Part shown: positions 1 through 8,460 of the stretch, in pieces | How positions within the stretch are numbered: the stretch's first letter is position 1 | Layout of the letters: every line of letters starts with the position of its first letter | Assembly: GCF_002934365.1 (NCBI RefSeq) | Contig: NZ_PTIY01000001.1 | Span: forward strand, 124,001-188,000 | From: Methylobacter tundripaludum | Lineage (GTDB): Bacteria > Pseudomonadota > Gammaproteobacteria > Methylococcales > Methylomonadaceae | Length of the DNA stretch: 64,000 nt | Direction: 5' to 3' | Notes under the pieces: model-generated | What the model was told of the DNA's origin: nothing | The model's database searches: none | What the model saw: the letters and a program-made list of their open reading frames with translations, nothing else | Position numbers and translations under genes: made by a program

Positions 1-46
1 CTCCGCCTTTGATTCATGCGTTGGGATTGCCCGAAAAAATAGGCTA

Positions 47-433
47 TCAAGCAGAAGCGGCTTGAACGGGAATGGAACTGGCTGAACGCTGAACCTGATT
101 TTTTTCATTGAAATAAACCAGGGTGGGCTTATGATTTTCCGCTTCCTGTTGATCCAATATTGCAAATGCGCAAACAATAATCAGGTCGCCGGGGCACGCC
201 AGACGGGCGGCGGCGCCGTTAACAGAGAACAACCCTGATCCTTCTTCCGCACGAATGGCATAAGTCGTAAAACGCGCGCCATTGTTGATGTTGTAAATCT
301 GTATCTGCTCGTATTCCCTAATACCAGACAAGTCGAGAATATTGCCGTCAATCGCACAAGAACCCTCATAACCCAATTCCGAATGAGTCACCGTGGCCCT
401 ATGTAATTTCGCTTTAAGCATCGTGATTTGCAT
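47..433 (-). CDS. panD: Aspartate 1-decarboxylase
   Basis: Makes beta-alanine from L-aspartate for pantothenate and CoA synthesis, in the cytoplasm. The 128-residue product has the family's usual length. The pro-enzyme cleavage site Gly24-Ser25 (context YEGSC) is present, and Ser25 would become the pyruvoyl group. Lys9 and Tyr58, which are conserved in the family, are also in place. It is the last gene of a minus-strand folK-panB-panC-panD series, about 100 bases after panC. That gap shows no obvious terminator, so co-transcription is plausible. Assignment is secure. Confidence 0.97.
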   Translation of the reverse strand: MQITMLKAKLHRATVTHSELGYEGSCAIDGNILDLSGIREYEQIQIYNINNGARFTTYAIRAEEGSGLFSVNGAAARLACPGDLIIVCAFAILDQQEAENHKPTLVYFNEKNQVQRSASSIPVQAASA

Positions 434-537
434 AATAAAAAACTATATAAATACCTTTGAGAACCGCGCATTATCCATTAATAGCAACAATGCATCAACT
501 TTTAGCATTTTCCAAACCCTACAAATCCTGCTATGGC

Positions 538-1380
538 TTATCTGGAAAAATAAATATTATCGATTAGCCGGGTTTTGCCTAAGCGCGCCGCCGTCAACAA
601 AACCAGCTCCTTATCATCTACGTCTGCTTTTTTTAAATCGCTCGCTCTGCACACGCTAAAATAATCCGGCTGAAAACCGGATTCCTGCAAAAACAGCAAC
701 GCCCTGCTCTCTATTTCCTGATCAGACAAATGCCCAGCTAAAACAGCATTACGCGCATCACACAAGGTTTGATACAGTTTTGAGGCGACAGCTTTTTCCT
801 CTACGGTTAAATAACCGTTTCTGGAGCTCATTGCCAAGCCGCTTGCTTCGCGGACTGTATCTACTCCGATTATTTCAACAGGAATATTCAGATCCCTGAC
901 CATCGTCCGTATCACCGTCAACTGCTGAAAATCTTTTAATCCGAATAAAGCGACATCCGGTTGCACGATGTTGAATAATTTACAAACAACTGTCGCAACC
1001 CCGTCAAAATGCCCCGGCCTGAACGCGCCGCAATACTGTTCAGATAAGCCGCTTACCGATACAACGGTTTTGGCATCCGGCGCATAAATCTCTGAAACAG
1101 CCGGTTGAAACAACAAATCCGCGCCGGCGGCATTAAGCTTTTCCTGATCTTCACGTTCGGTACGGGGATAAGTCTCAAAATCCTCGCCGACGCCAAACTG
1201 GGTAGGGTTGACAAAAATACTGACGACCACCCGGTCCGCTTTGTTTTTGGCCTCGTTGACCAGCGCCAGGTGCCCCGCATGCAGATTACCCATCGTCGGC
1301 ACCAATGCAACGCTCTGTCCCAGTGCTCGCCACGCCCCAACGGCATCGCGTAATTCTGATATGGCATTAACTATGTGCAT
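538..1380 (-). CDS. panC: Pantoate--beta-alanine ligase
   Basis: Condenses pantoate (made by PanB) with beta-alanine (made by PanD) using ATP, giving pantothenate. The 280-residue protein has the nucleotidyltransferase-type motif TMGNLHAGH near residues 29-37 (His34 and His37) and the SSRN segment that stands in for a KMSKS-like loop. Length is typical. It starts with ATG only five bases after the panB stop, so the two are surely co-transcribed and probably translationally coupled. Confidence 0.97.
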   Translation of the reverse strand: MHIVNAISELRDAVGAWRALGQSVALVPTMGNLHAGHLALVNEAKNKADRVVVSIFVNPTQFGVGEDFETYPRTEREDQEKLNAAGADLLFQPAVSEIYAPDAKTVVSVSGLSEQYCGAFRPGHFDGVATVVCKLFNIVQPDVALFGLKDFQQLTVIRTMVRDLNIPVEIIGVDTVREASGLAMSSRNGYLTVEEKAVASKLYQTLCDARNAVLAGHLSDQEIESRALLFLQESGFQPDYFSVCRASDLKKADVDDKELVLLTAARLGKTRLIDNIYFSR

Positions 1381-1385
1381 AAACC

Positions 1386-2201
1386 TTAAAAACTATGTTC
1401 AGTCGCTGGAAACAGGGACTGCTTGACCGCCTGATGATAGGCATTAATCGCTTCCTCGATATTCGCTGCGCCGCTCATGAAATTCCTGGAAAATCGCGGA
1501 CGCTTGACGGTACCGATATTGAGCATGTCATAAAGCACCAACACCTGTGCGTCGCAGTCGACACCGGCGCCGATACCTATCACAGGAATCGTTAACTGCG
1601 AGCTGATTTCTTTAGCCAAGACCGCTGGAACACACTCCAGCAGCAGCAGTCCCGCACCCGCTTGCTGCAATTGATGGGCATCAACCAGCATTTTTTCGGC
1701 AGCTGCGCGATCCTTGCCCTGAACCTTATAACGGCCCAATTGGTTAATCGATTGCGGCAGCAAACCCAAATGCCCGCAGACCGGAATGCCCTGATCGACC
1801 AGAAAACTGACGCAGTCGATTCTAGGCCCTTCCAGCTTAACCATTTGAGCGCCGCCAAGCTGCATTAATTTGGCCGCATTTTTGGCTGCAATAACCGGTG
1901 TGCTATAACTCATGAACGGCAGATCGGCGATAATAAATGCTCGCTGCCTGGCATTGCTGACGCACCGAGTATGATAAACCATGTCCCTGACGGTGACCGG
2001 GAGCGTGGTCGCATGGCCCTGTATAACCATGCCCAACGAATCCCCGACCAGCATCATATCGACGCCGACCTTGTCGATTAATGCGCTAAAACCTGCATCG
2101 TAAGCCGTTAAGCACGAGATTTTCTCGCCGCGTTGTTTCATCGCGGCCAGATCGATAATTGACAGCGGCTTTAGCGTAGCAGGGGAAGAATATGAGTTCA
2201 T
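1386..2201 (-). CDS. panB: 3-methyl-2-oxobutanoate hydroxymethyltransferase
   Basis: Transfers a hydroxymethyl group from 5,10-methylene-tetrahydrofolate to 2-oxoisovalerate, the first committed step of pantothenate synthesis. The 271-residue protein has the signature GDSLGMV followed by GHATTLPVT, a KLEG segment, and IGIGAG near the C-terminus, as expected for the TIM-barrel ketopantoate hydroxymethyltransferase family. It lies between folK (upstream, about 40 bases) and panC (5 bases). This places a folate-dependent enzyme beside a folate-synthesis gene. Confidence 0.97.
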   Translation of the reverse strand: MNSYSSPATLKPLSIIDLAAMKQRGEKISCLTAYDAGFSALIDKVGVDMMLVGDSLGMVIQGHATTLPVTVRDMVYHTRCVSNARQRAFIIADLPFMSYSTPVIAAKNAAKLMQLGGAQMVKLEGPRIDCVSFLVDQGIPVCGHLGLLPQSINQLGRYKVQGKDRAAAEKMLVDAHQLQQAGAGLLLLECVPAVLAKEISSQLTIPVIGIGAGVDCDAQVLVLYDMLNIGTVKRPRFSRNFMSGAANIEEAINAYHQAVKQSLFPATEHSF

Positions 2202-2240
2202 TTTTTTCAGAGGGATGCAGACTTTACTACGGCAGAGGAA

Positions 2241-2744
2241 TTAATCCAACCGCTTCAGTCCGTTCAAGGGACACTTGGCAAGCAAATCGGCAATATCGCC
2301 TTTCCCCGGCACTCGTAATTGCGGAGCAATTTCATACAAGGGGTACAAAACAAAAGCCCTTTCGGCAATACCGACATGAGGTACTGTCAAATCAGGCAAC
2401 TCAATAGTCCGATCGCCGTAGATCAACATATCCAGATCCAGCGTTCTTGCCCCCCAACGCTCAGCTTTTCTTACCCGGCCCTGATCGTTTTCTATATGTT
2501 GCAGGCAACGCAGCAACTCGATGGGAGGCAAGCGCGTTTCGATGCACATCACCGCATTAACGTAATCGGGCTGATCTTGCGGTCCCATAGGAGCGCTATG
2601 ATACAAACTGGAAAATGCCAGCTCCTTAACCCCGTCTATTTGCGTGATTGCCGTGCGCGCTGATTTTATTTGCTCGGCAGGGTTGGCAAGATTACTGCCC
2701 AAACCTATATAAACGGCGACCGAGTCAGTTTCTGGATTTTTCAT
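2241..2744 (-). CDS. folK: HPPK, first copy (6-hydroxymethyl-7,8-dihydropterin pyrophosphokinase)
   Basis: Pyrophosphorylates 6-hydroxymethyl-dihydropterin in folate synthesis. I chose the ATG at 2744, giving 167 residues; a TTG three codons upstream is also possible. Family landmarks are GLGSN near the N-terminus, the YHSAPMG loop, and the segment RWGARTLDLDMLIYGD that contains the Mg-binding DxD aspartates and the conserved Trp. It follows pcnB by a few bases and precedes panB, a common gammaproteobacterial order. A second, more divergent HPPK lies at 25466-25966. This copy keeps all the classical motif residues and is probably the main folate enzyme. Confidence 0.95.
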   Translation of the reverse strand: MKNPETDSVAVYIGLGSNLANPAEQIKSARTAITQIDGVKELAFSSLYHSAPMGPQDQPDYVNAVMCIETRLPPIELLRCLQHIENDQGRVRKAERWGARTLDLDMLIYGDRTIELPDLTVPHVGIAERAFVLYPLYEIAPQLRVPGKGDIADLLAKCPLNGLKRLD

Positions 2745-2758
2745 AGGTATCAAATACG

Positions 2759-4057
2759 TTAAGACTCTGTTTTGGGCGCACTATCTTTAGCTTTCTTATG
2801 ATAGCTGCGTTTACGTCCTGCCTTGCTGTTTTGGCCACGGCGCGGCGGCTGAGTCATTTTTCTTTGCTCATTTTCATCGGCATTCTGATACCGGGTCCAC
2901 CACTCGGCCAGCTCAGGATCGACGCCCCCTGTCTCGGCGCGCAGCAACAAAAAGTCATAACCGGCTCTAAAGCGCGGATGCCCGATCAAGCGGCTGGGTT
3001 TGGAGCCGATACGCGCGTTAAATTTGGGTTGTAAGCTCCAAACCTCGCGCATAGCCATGCTGATATGGCGCGGAAGCGCCGTACTCCTGATCTGTCTGGC
3101 AATAACTTCGCTGGCCGCATCCTGGTAGGCAATAACTTCAATCTCGCCTTGCGCCATTTTTGCTTTGGCCAGTATCCGCACAGGCTCCCACAAAAAGGCC
3201 GCCAATAAGAAGTAAGCCGTAACCGTTTTTCCCTCGGCTATCCTGTTATCCGAATTTTCCAGAGCCTTAATCAACAACAAGCGGGGAAAGCCGTCTTCTT
3301 CAACCGCCAAACTGTTTTCCGTGGCGGGAAACAGCACTTGAAAAAGACCGTAGTGCCTGAGCACTTCAAAAGTTTGCAACGCATAGCCGGATAAAAACAA
3401 CTTGATTGCTTCATCGTATAGACGGGCGGATGGTATGTCGGCCAGTAGCTGGACGTCGTTGTGTATCGCTTTTTCGCATTCAGGATCCAGTTTAAAGCCG
3501 AGTTTAACGGCAAAACGCACCGCCCTTAACATGCGCACCGGATCCTCACGAAAGCGCATTTCGGGATCGCCGATAAGTCTGAGCATCCCGGCTTTATGAT
3601 CAGCCATGCCGCCGACATAATCCACCACCGAAAAATCCTTGATATTGTAATAGAGTGCATTAACGGTAAAATCCCTGCGCCAAACATCTTCTTCAATCGT
3701 ACCGTAGACATTATCCCTCAATAAGCGTCCTTCCTTGTTGAGTACCTGCTTGTCGTTTTGCTCTTCTCCCGCGCCCCGAAAAGTCGCAACTTCAATAATT
3801 TCCCGGCCAAAATGCACATGCGCCAGACGAAACCTGCGCCCGATTAACCGGCAATTGCGGAATACTTTTCTGACTTGATCAGGGTCGGCATTGGTGACGA
3901 CATCAAAATCCTTGGGCTCCCGCCCCAACAGCAAATCGCGCACACAACCGCCGACCAGATAAGCATCGAAGCCCTCTTTTTGCAGCCGATACAGAACCTT
4001 CAGCGCGTTTTCACTGATCTGGGATCGTGAAATATTATGTTCCGCACGCGAATACAC
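2759..4057 (-). CDS. pcnB: Poly(A) polymerase I
   Basis: Adds 3' poly(A) tails to RNA, which marks it for decay. The nucleotidyltransferase head carries GGCVRDLLLG and the catalytic DFD (PKDFDVVTNA), followed by the RRDFTVNALYY and REDPVRMLRAVRFA blocks. The tail is rich in Lys and Arg. The coordinates use the first conventional start, a GTG at 4057 (432 residues). The frame, however, stays open to a TAG at 4154-4156. The residues just upstream (GQVK before VYSRAEHNISR) resemble the E. coli PcnB N-terminus, and there is no ATG, GTG or TTG in that stretch. An ATT at 4127-4129 preceded by AGGGTG is the likely true start, adding 24 residues. E. coli pcnB is known to start at AUU. Confidence 0.95.
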   Translation of the reverse strand: MYSRAEHNISRSQISENALKVLYRLQKEGFDAYLVGGCVRDLLLGREPKDFDVVTNADPDQVRKVFRNCRLIGRRFRLAHVHFGREIIEVATFRGAGEEQNDKQVLNKEGRLLRDNVYGTIEEDVWRRDFTVNALYYNIKDFSVVDYVGGMADHKAGMLRLIGDPEMRFREDPVRMLRAVRFAVKLGFKLDPECEKAIHNDVQLLADIPSARLYDEAIKLFLSGYALQTFEVLRHYGLFQVLFPATENSLAVEEDGFPRLLLIKALENSDNRIAEGKTVTAYFLLAAFLWEPVRILAKAKMAQGEIEVIAYQDAASEVIARQIRSTALPRHISMAMREVWSLQPKFNARIGSKPSRLIGHPRFRAGYDFLLLRAETGGVDPELAEWWTRYQNADENEQRKMTQPPRRGQNSKAGRKRSYHKKAKDSAPKTES

Positions 4058-4156
4058 TTTGACTTGTCCGGCAACCGGTACAGTCTCGTTTCTGGCTACG
4101 CCAATAATTTTTTTAAAGAAGTTTAAAATAGTCTTTACACCCTGTTTATTTTTCTA
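4058..4156 (-). other. Open 5' extension of pcnB with candidate AUU start codon
   Basis: The minus-strand reading frame of pcnB continues without a stop from 4057 up to a TAG at 4154-4156. It contains no ATG, GTG or TTG. An ATT codon at 4129-4127 has AGGGTG at 4143-4138, eight bases away, which is good Shine-Dalgarno spacing. The encoded peptide begins LNFFKKIIGVARNET and runs into the conserved PcnB N-terminus. The 4058-4359 interval has no other gene; the rest of it holds the promoter at 4211-4240 for the divergent genes and an AT-rich leader. Confidence 0.6.
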
Positions 4157-4210
4157 ATTATTTTTGATTATATCATTGCTAATGAATTCTAACCCAATCC
4201 GCAAGTTTCT

Positions 4211-4240
4211 TTTACATTCCCCTTTTGAATGGAGTAGAAT
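4211..4240 (+). promoter_or_regulatory. Sigma-70 promoter for the 4360-9917 gene series
   Basis: TTTACA at 4211-4216 (5 of 6 matches to the -35 consensus), an 18-base spacer, and TAGAAT at 4235-4240 (5 of 6 to the -10). It points toward the small ORF at 4360, leaving a leader of roughly 110 bases. Prediction from sequence only. Confidence 0.5.
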
Positions 4241-4359
4241 CAGCACTCTGATTTTTACGAGTAACCAATTAAAACATATTGCACACGCCAGATAAAAAAA
4301 TCAGACCACCATTTTTTAAACACTCGCACAAACATTAGCGTGCTTGACTGGAATTTGTT

Positions 4360-4539
4360 ATGTTCAAAAAGATTCTTAATAGCTTAATTGACCAACCTTT
4401 GTTAACCAGCCTTTTTGCAACAGATTTTTTCATTCTTCTGTTTCATAGACCGCCGTTTTTATTTTCCCTGTTAATGCTGGGAGCGCTAATGGCGATGTGC
4501 ATGTATTTTGGTCAAAAATTAGCCTTATTTAAAGTTTAA
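4360..4539 (+). CDS. Small hydrophobic protein of unknown function (59 aa)
   Basis: An ATG-initiated ORF of 59 codons whose TAA stop at 4537-4539 directly abuts the TTG start of the RDD protein. The product is basic at the N-terminus (MFKKIL) and strongly hydrophobic from about residue 17 to 55, with one or two membrane segments separated by HRPP and a short tail ending in FKV. I do not recognise the family. The direct abutment with a membrane-protein gene suggests translational coupling and possibly a joint role in the membrane. No convincing Shine-Dalgarno is visible, and it could be a chance ORF in an AT-rich leader. Confidence 0.5.
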   Translation: MFKKILNSLIDQPLLTSLFATDFFILLFHRPPFLFSLLMLGALMAMCMYFGQKLALFKV

Positions 4540-5010
4540 TTGGTCGAGCCAGCAAAGAATACGCCGCAAAAACCAGGCAATGTCCACATTTCCAGACCTG
4601 GTTTTTTACGTCGTCTCGCAGCAACATTTTACGACCTGCTGCTGCTGATTGCCGTTTTATTTGTCGCGACCGCACTATTGCTTCCTTTCAATGGTGGCAG
4701 GGCGTTTACTGCCCAACAGTTCTTTTTCCCCCTGTACCTACTGCTAGTCAGCTTCCTGTTTTACGCTTGGTTTTGGACTCATGGCGGGCAGACATTGGGC
4801 TTACGCGCGTGGAAAATAAAAGTGCTTACTCTGGATAGGGAACCCATCAGCTGGAAACAAGCGCTGCTCCGTTTCGTAGCCGCCATCGTATCATGGGGAT
4901 TCTTTGGACTGGGTATTTTGTGGATTCTTATTGATAAAAACCAGCTCAGTTGGCACGATCACCTCTCCAAAACAGCCCTGTTTCTTGACGCTCACGACGC
5001 CCAGCATTAA
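4540..5010 (+). CDS. RDD family membrane protein
   Basis: 156 residues from a TTG start that immediately follows the preceding small ORF. The first membrane segment has the family's Arg/Asp pattern (RPGFLRRLAATFYDLLLL). A second helix follows at about residues 60-80, then GQTLGLRAWKIKV, and a C-terminal block ending LIDKNQLSWHDHLSKT, which is typical of RDD proteins. Function in this family is unsettled; transport or ion homeostasis roles have been proposed. An alternative start is not obvious because the next Met lies too far inside. Likely the second gene of an operon running to ubiD. Confidence 0.85.
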   Translation: MVEPAKNTPQKPGNVHISRPGFLRRLAATFYDLLLLIAVLFVATALLLPFNGGRAFTAQQFFFPLYLLLVSFLFYAWFWTHGGQTLGLRAWKIKVLTLDREPISWKQALLRFVAAIVSWGFFGLGILWILIDKNQLSWHDHLSKTALFLDAHDAQH

Positions 5011-5051
5011 GCCATTACAATTCATTTCAAACAATAACACGTGATGTCATC

Positions 5052-6413
5052 ATGAATTGGTTTTCCAAGTTATTTCTCTCCCCGCGCTCCCAAACGCCTC
5101 TCCCGAAAACAAAACCCGACATAACTCTCCCCACCGGCCCAAATAATCCGCTTACCTGTTCGGAACCCGTCTCCACCGAATATAAGAAAGTGCCGCTGGC
5201 AACGTTAAAAAAACTGGCCCCGCTTCGAGACATGGACGACGCCTATGTTGAGCAACTGGTTCACACGACACTCACTTATACTCAGGGCTCTGTGATTTTT
5301 AGACTGGGCCAAAAAACCAATTCGGTTTTTTATCTGCTTAAAGGAATCGTTGAGCTTCAACCGAATAGCGACAACCGCTACACCCTGTCCGCCGCGTCAT
5401 CGCTTGCCAATCTGCCGCTCAATAGCGGCAAGGTTTGCGGTGCAACGGCCTTCGCCAAAACGAACATCACTATTCTGGCGATTTCAGGCGAATTCATCTG
5501 CCGCTGGTCGGGTAAAGGCCTCCAACAACCGGCCGCTTTGGAACTCATTGAGATCGACCTGCCCGAGCAAATCGCCGGAAACCGTTTTTTCAGCAGTTTT
5601 TCGGCGGCCTACCGGGAAAACAAGTTAAGCCTGCCCTCATTGCCCAATGTCGCCTTAAGATTGAAAGAAGCGATGGAGCAGGATTTAGGCATCAATGAGG
5701 TGGTTAAAATCATCGGTGTAGATGCATCGATCGTCGCCAAACTGATCCAGCTTGCCAACAGTCCGCTATACTCGCCCGTGTCACCGGTCACTAACTGTCA
5801 TGCCGCTGTCACCCGATTAGGGCTGGATCAAACGCGCAAACTGGTCATGGGCATCAGCCTGAAACAATTATTCCGGTGCCAAAACCTGCAACTGATGGAA
5901 AAAATGCAAGCCTTGTGGAAAAACAGCCTCTATATATCCAGCTTGAGCTTTGTTCTTGCCCAAGAAAACGGCTCGCCGAACCCGGAAGACGCCTTATTGG
6001 CCGGCTTGATCAGCGACATAGGCACGATACCGGTGTTGCATTTTGCCGAGCAGTATCCAAATGAATACCCGAATTTAGATGTGTTGGACTCGGCCATCCC
6101 GTTTTTGAACCCGCCGGTCGGCTCGCTGGTGCTGCACACCTTGGGTTTTGCCCAGGAATTAGCCGACATCCCCAAATACGCCGAAGACTGGTTCTACGAA
6201 AGCGGAGACGATCAATTAAATCTGGTCGACATAGTCATCCTGGCCAAATTGCACAGCTATTTCGGCACCAGCCGGGCAAAGGAAATACCCTACCTGAACT
6301 CGATACCTGCCTACACCAAACTTAAAAACAGCAAACTAACCCCAGACTTTTCTTTGGACGTACTGCACAAAGCAAAGCACCGGATCAACGCAGCCATGAA
6401 CTTTCTTTCCTGA
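5052..6413 (+). CDS. cNMP-binding-fold / HDOD domain signalling protein
   Basis: 453 residues. Residues about 45-155 look like a degenerate cyclic-nucleotide-binding beta-roll (LAPLRDMDDAYVEQLV, then GSVIFRLGQKTNSVFYLLKG) without a recognisable phosphate-binding cassette. Residues about 192-390 form an HDOD domain (LPSLPNVALRLKEAM, DASIVAKLIQLANSPLY, AAVTRLGLDQTRKLVMG), a relative of HD phosphohydrolases that lacks the catalytic HD pair. HDOD proteins act as regulatory scaffolds in signalling. Its N-terminal fold resembles that of the protein at 18177-19559. It lies 41 bases after the RDD gene and 7 bases before oligopeptidase A. The effector and target are unknown. Confidence 0.85.
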   Translation: MNWFSKLFLSPRSQTPLPKTKPDITLPTGPNNPLTCSEPVSTEYKKVPLATLKKLAPLRDMDDAYVEQLVHTTLTYTQGSVIFRLGQKTNSVFYLLKGIVELQPNSDNRYTLSAASSLANLPLNSGKVCGATAFAKTNITILAISGEFICRWSGKGLQQPAALELIEIDLPEQIAGNRFFSSFSAAYRENKLSLPSLPNVALRLKEAMEQDLGINEVVKIIGVDASIVAKLIQLANSPLYSPVSPVTNCHAAVTRLGLDQTRKLVMGISLKQLFRCQNLQLMEKMQALWKNSLYISSLSFVLAQENGSPNPEDALLAGLISDIGTIPVLHFAEQYPNEYPNLDVLDSAIPFLNPPVGSLVLHTLGFAQELADIPKYAEDWFYESGDDQLNLVDIVILAKLHSYFGTSRAKEIPYLNSIPAYTKLKNSKLTPDFSLDVLHKAKHRINAAMNFLS

Positions 6414-6420
6414 CACCACT

Positions 6421-8460
6421 ATGAACAATCCTTTATTAGCCAACACCCCTCTGCCGTTGTTTTCCCAAATAAAACCGGAACACGTCGCACCCGCCATCGA
6501 CCAGCTGTTGGCCGAAGCCCGTTCGTCGGTAGAACAACATCTCCAGGCCACGCAACATTACACCTGGAAAAACTTGGTCGAGCCATTGGAAAATGTGGAC
6601 GATAGGCTGAATAAAGCCTGGTCCCCGGTCAGCCACATGAACTCGGTCGTCAACAGCGACGAGCTGCGCGACGCCTACAACGCCTGCCTGCCCAAGCTCA
6701 GCGCCTACTCGACTGAAATGGGCCAAAACGAAGCCTTGTTTAAGGCTTACCGTTTTATTGCCGACAGCAAAGAATTTGCAACATTGGACACCGCCCAGCA
6801 AAAAATCATCCGCAACGCCTTGAGAGATTTCAAACTGTCCGGCATCGACCTGGATGACGAGAAAAAACAGCGCTACAAAGACATCAGCCAGGAATTATCG
6901 GCGCTTGCCAGCAACTATGAAGAAAACCTGCTCGATGCAACCAACGCCTGGAGCAAGCTGATCAGGGATGCGGACGATCTGGCCGGACTGCCCGAATCCG
7001 CTTTGGCCCAAGCCCAACAAACGGCGGAGAGCCATAACGAAGACGGCTGGATGATCACGCTGCAATTCCCGTCTTATATTTCGGTCATGACTTACGCCGA
7101 CAACCGCGAATTACGCCGCGAACACTACGAAGCCTTCGCCACCCGCGCTTCCGACCAAGGCCCGCATGCCGGACAGTGGGACAACGGCGAAAACATGGAA
7201 AAAATCCTGGCCCTGCGCCATGAAAAAGCCCGTTTGCTGGGATTCAACAATTACGCGGAACTGTCGCTGGCGGCAAAAATGGCCGAAAAGCCGGATGACG
7301 TGACCCATTTCCTGGAAGACTTGGCCGACCGATCCTGGCGGCATGCGCGCAAGGACCTGGCAGAACTGCGAGAATTCGCTCAACAGCATTACGGCATTAA
7401 CGACCTGCAATCCTGGGATATGGCCTATTTTTCGGAAAAAATGCGCCAGCATTTTTACCAGCTGTCGCAGGAAGAAGTTAAAACCTATTTTCCAATCACC
7501 CGCGTCCTGCCCGGCCTGTTTGCGATCGTGGAAAAACTGTACGGCCTGCAAATCACCGAGATCGGCGATTTCGACAGCTGGCATCCCGATGTGCGTTTTT
7601 TCCAGATCCATGACCAAAGCGGCCAGCTGCGCGGCCGGTTTTATCTCGACCTTTACGCCCGCGCCAAAAAACGCGGCGGCGCCTGGATGGACGATTGCGT
7701 CAGCCGTAAGCGATCCGACGACACCATTCAAACCCCGGTCGCCTACCTGACCTGCAACTTTACCCCGCCGACCGGCGACACACCGGCATTATTGACCCAT
7801 GACGAGGTGACCACCTTGTTCCATGAGTTCGGCCACGGCCTGCACCACATGCTGACCCAGGTCGATCATCTGGGCGTCTCCGGCATTAACGGCGTGGAAT
7901 GGGATGCGGTCGAGCTGCCCAGTCAGTTCATGGAAAACTGGTGCTGGGAACAGGAAGCGCTGGCGCTGATGTCGGGCCATTATCAAACCGACGAGAAATT
8001 GCCGGATGCGTTGTTTGACAAAATGATCGCGGCAAAAAACTTCCAGGCCGGTATGATCATGGTCAGGCAACTGGAATTCAGCCTGTTCGACTTCAGGATA
8101 CACCGCGACTACGACCCAGAAAAAGGCGGCCGCATCTATGAAACCCTGGAACAGGTCCGGGAACAGGTCGCCGTTGTCCGGCCGCCCAAATTCAACCGCT
8201 TTGCCCACAGCTTCTCGCATATTTTTGCCGGCGGTTATGGCGCAGGCTACTACAGCTACAAATGGGCCGAAGTGTTGTCCAGCGACGCTTTTTCGCTGTT
8301 CGAGGAAAAAGGTATTTTTGACCAGGACACCGGCCGCGCCTTTTTGACCAATATCCTTGAAAAAGGCGGCAGCCAGGACGCAATGGAGTTATTTATCAAC
8401 TTCCGCGGCCGCAAACCCACCATCGACGCATTACTCAGACATAACGGTATCGCGGCATGA
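6421..8460 (+). CDS. prlC: Oligopeptidase A (M3 zinc metallopeptidase)
   Basis: Cytoplasmic endopeptidase that degrades short peptides, including cleaved signal peptides. The 679-residue protein has the M3 zinc site HEFGH at residues 468-472 ([15 protein letters not shown]), with the downstream Glu supplied in the [18 protein letters not shown] block. The C-terminal [18 protein letters not shown] segment is typical of the family. Length matches E. coli OpdA. It starts 7 bases after the HDOD gene, and its stop overlaps the ubiD start (ATGA), so the three are one transcription unit. Confidence 0.97.
   Translation: MNNPLLANTPLPLFSQIKPEHVAPAIDQLLAEARSSVEQHLQATQHYTWKNLVEPLENVDDRLNKAWSPVSHMNSVVNSDELRDAYNACLPKLSAYSTEMGQNEALFKAYRFIADSKEFATLDTAQQKIIRNALRDFKLSGIDLDDEKKQRYKDISQELSALASNYEENLLDATNAWSKLIRDADDLAGLPESALAQAQQTAESHNEDGWMITLQFPSYISVMTYADNRELRREHYEAFATRASDQGPHAGQWDNGENMEKILALRHEKARLLGFNNYAELSLAAKMAEKPDDVTHFLEDLADRSWRHARKDLAELREFAQQHYGINDLQSWDMAYFSEKMRQHFYQLSQEEVKTYFPITRVLPGLFAIVEKLYGLQITEIGDFDSWHPDVRFFQIHDQSGQLRGRFYLDLYARAKKRGGAWMDDCVSRKRSDDTIQTPVAYLTCNFTPPTGDTPALLTHDEVTTLFHEFGHGLHHMLTQVDHLGVSGINGVEWDAVELPSQFMENWCWEQEALALMSGHYQTDEKLPDALFDKMIAAKNFQAGMIMVRQLEFSLFDFRIHRDYDPEKGGRIYETLEQVREQVAVVRPPKFNRFAHSFSHIFAGGYGAGYYSYKWAEVLSSDAFSLFEEKGIFDQDTGRAFLTNILEKGGSQDAMELFINFRGRKPTIDALLRHNGIAA

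Noticed and set aside
1-46. Start of another gene at the left edge (minus-strand ATG at 17)
   Set aside because: Only a few codons are visible and there is no clear Shine-Dalgarno, so it cannot be supported.
7111-7731. Long minus-strand ORF (206 codons) within oligopeptidase A
   Set aside because: It lies wholly inside a full-length, motif-complete prlC on the other strand, and its product has no recognisable family features.
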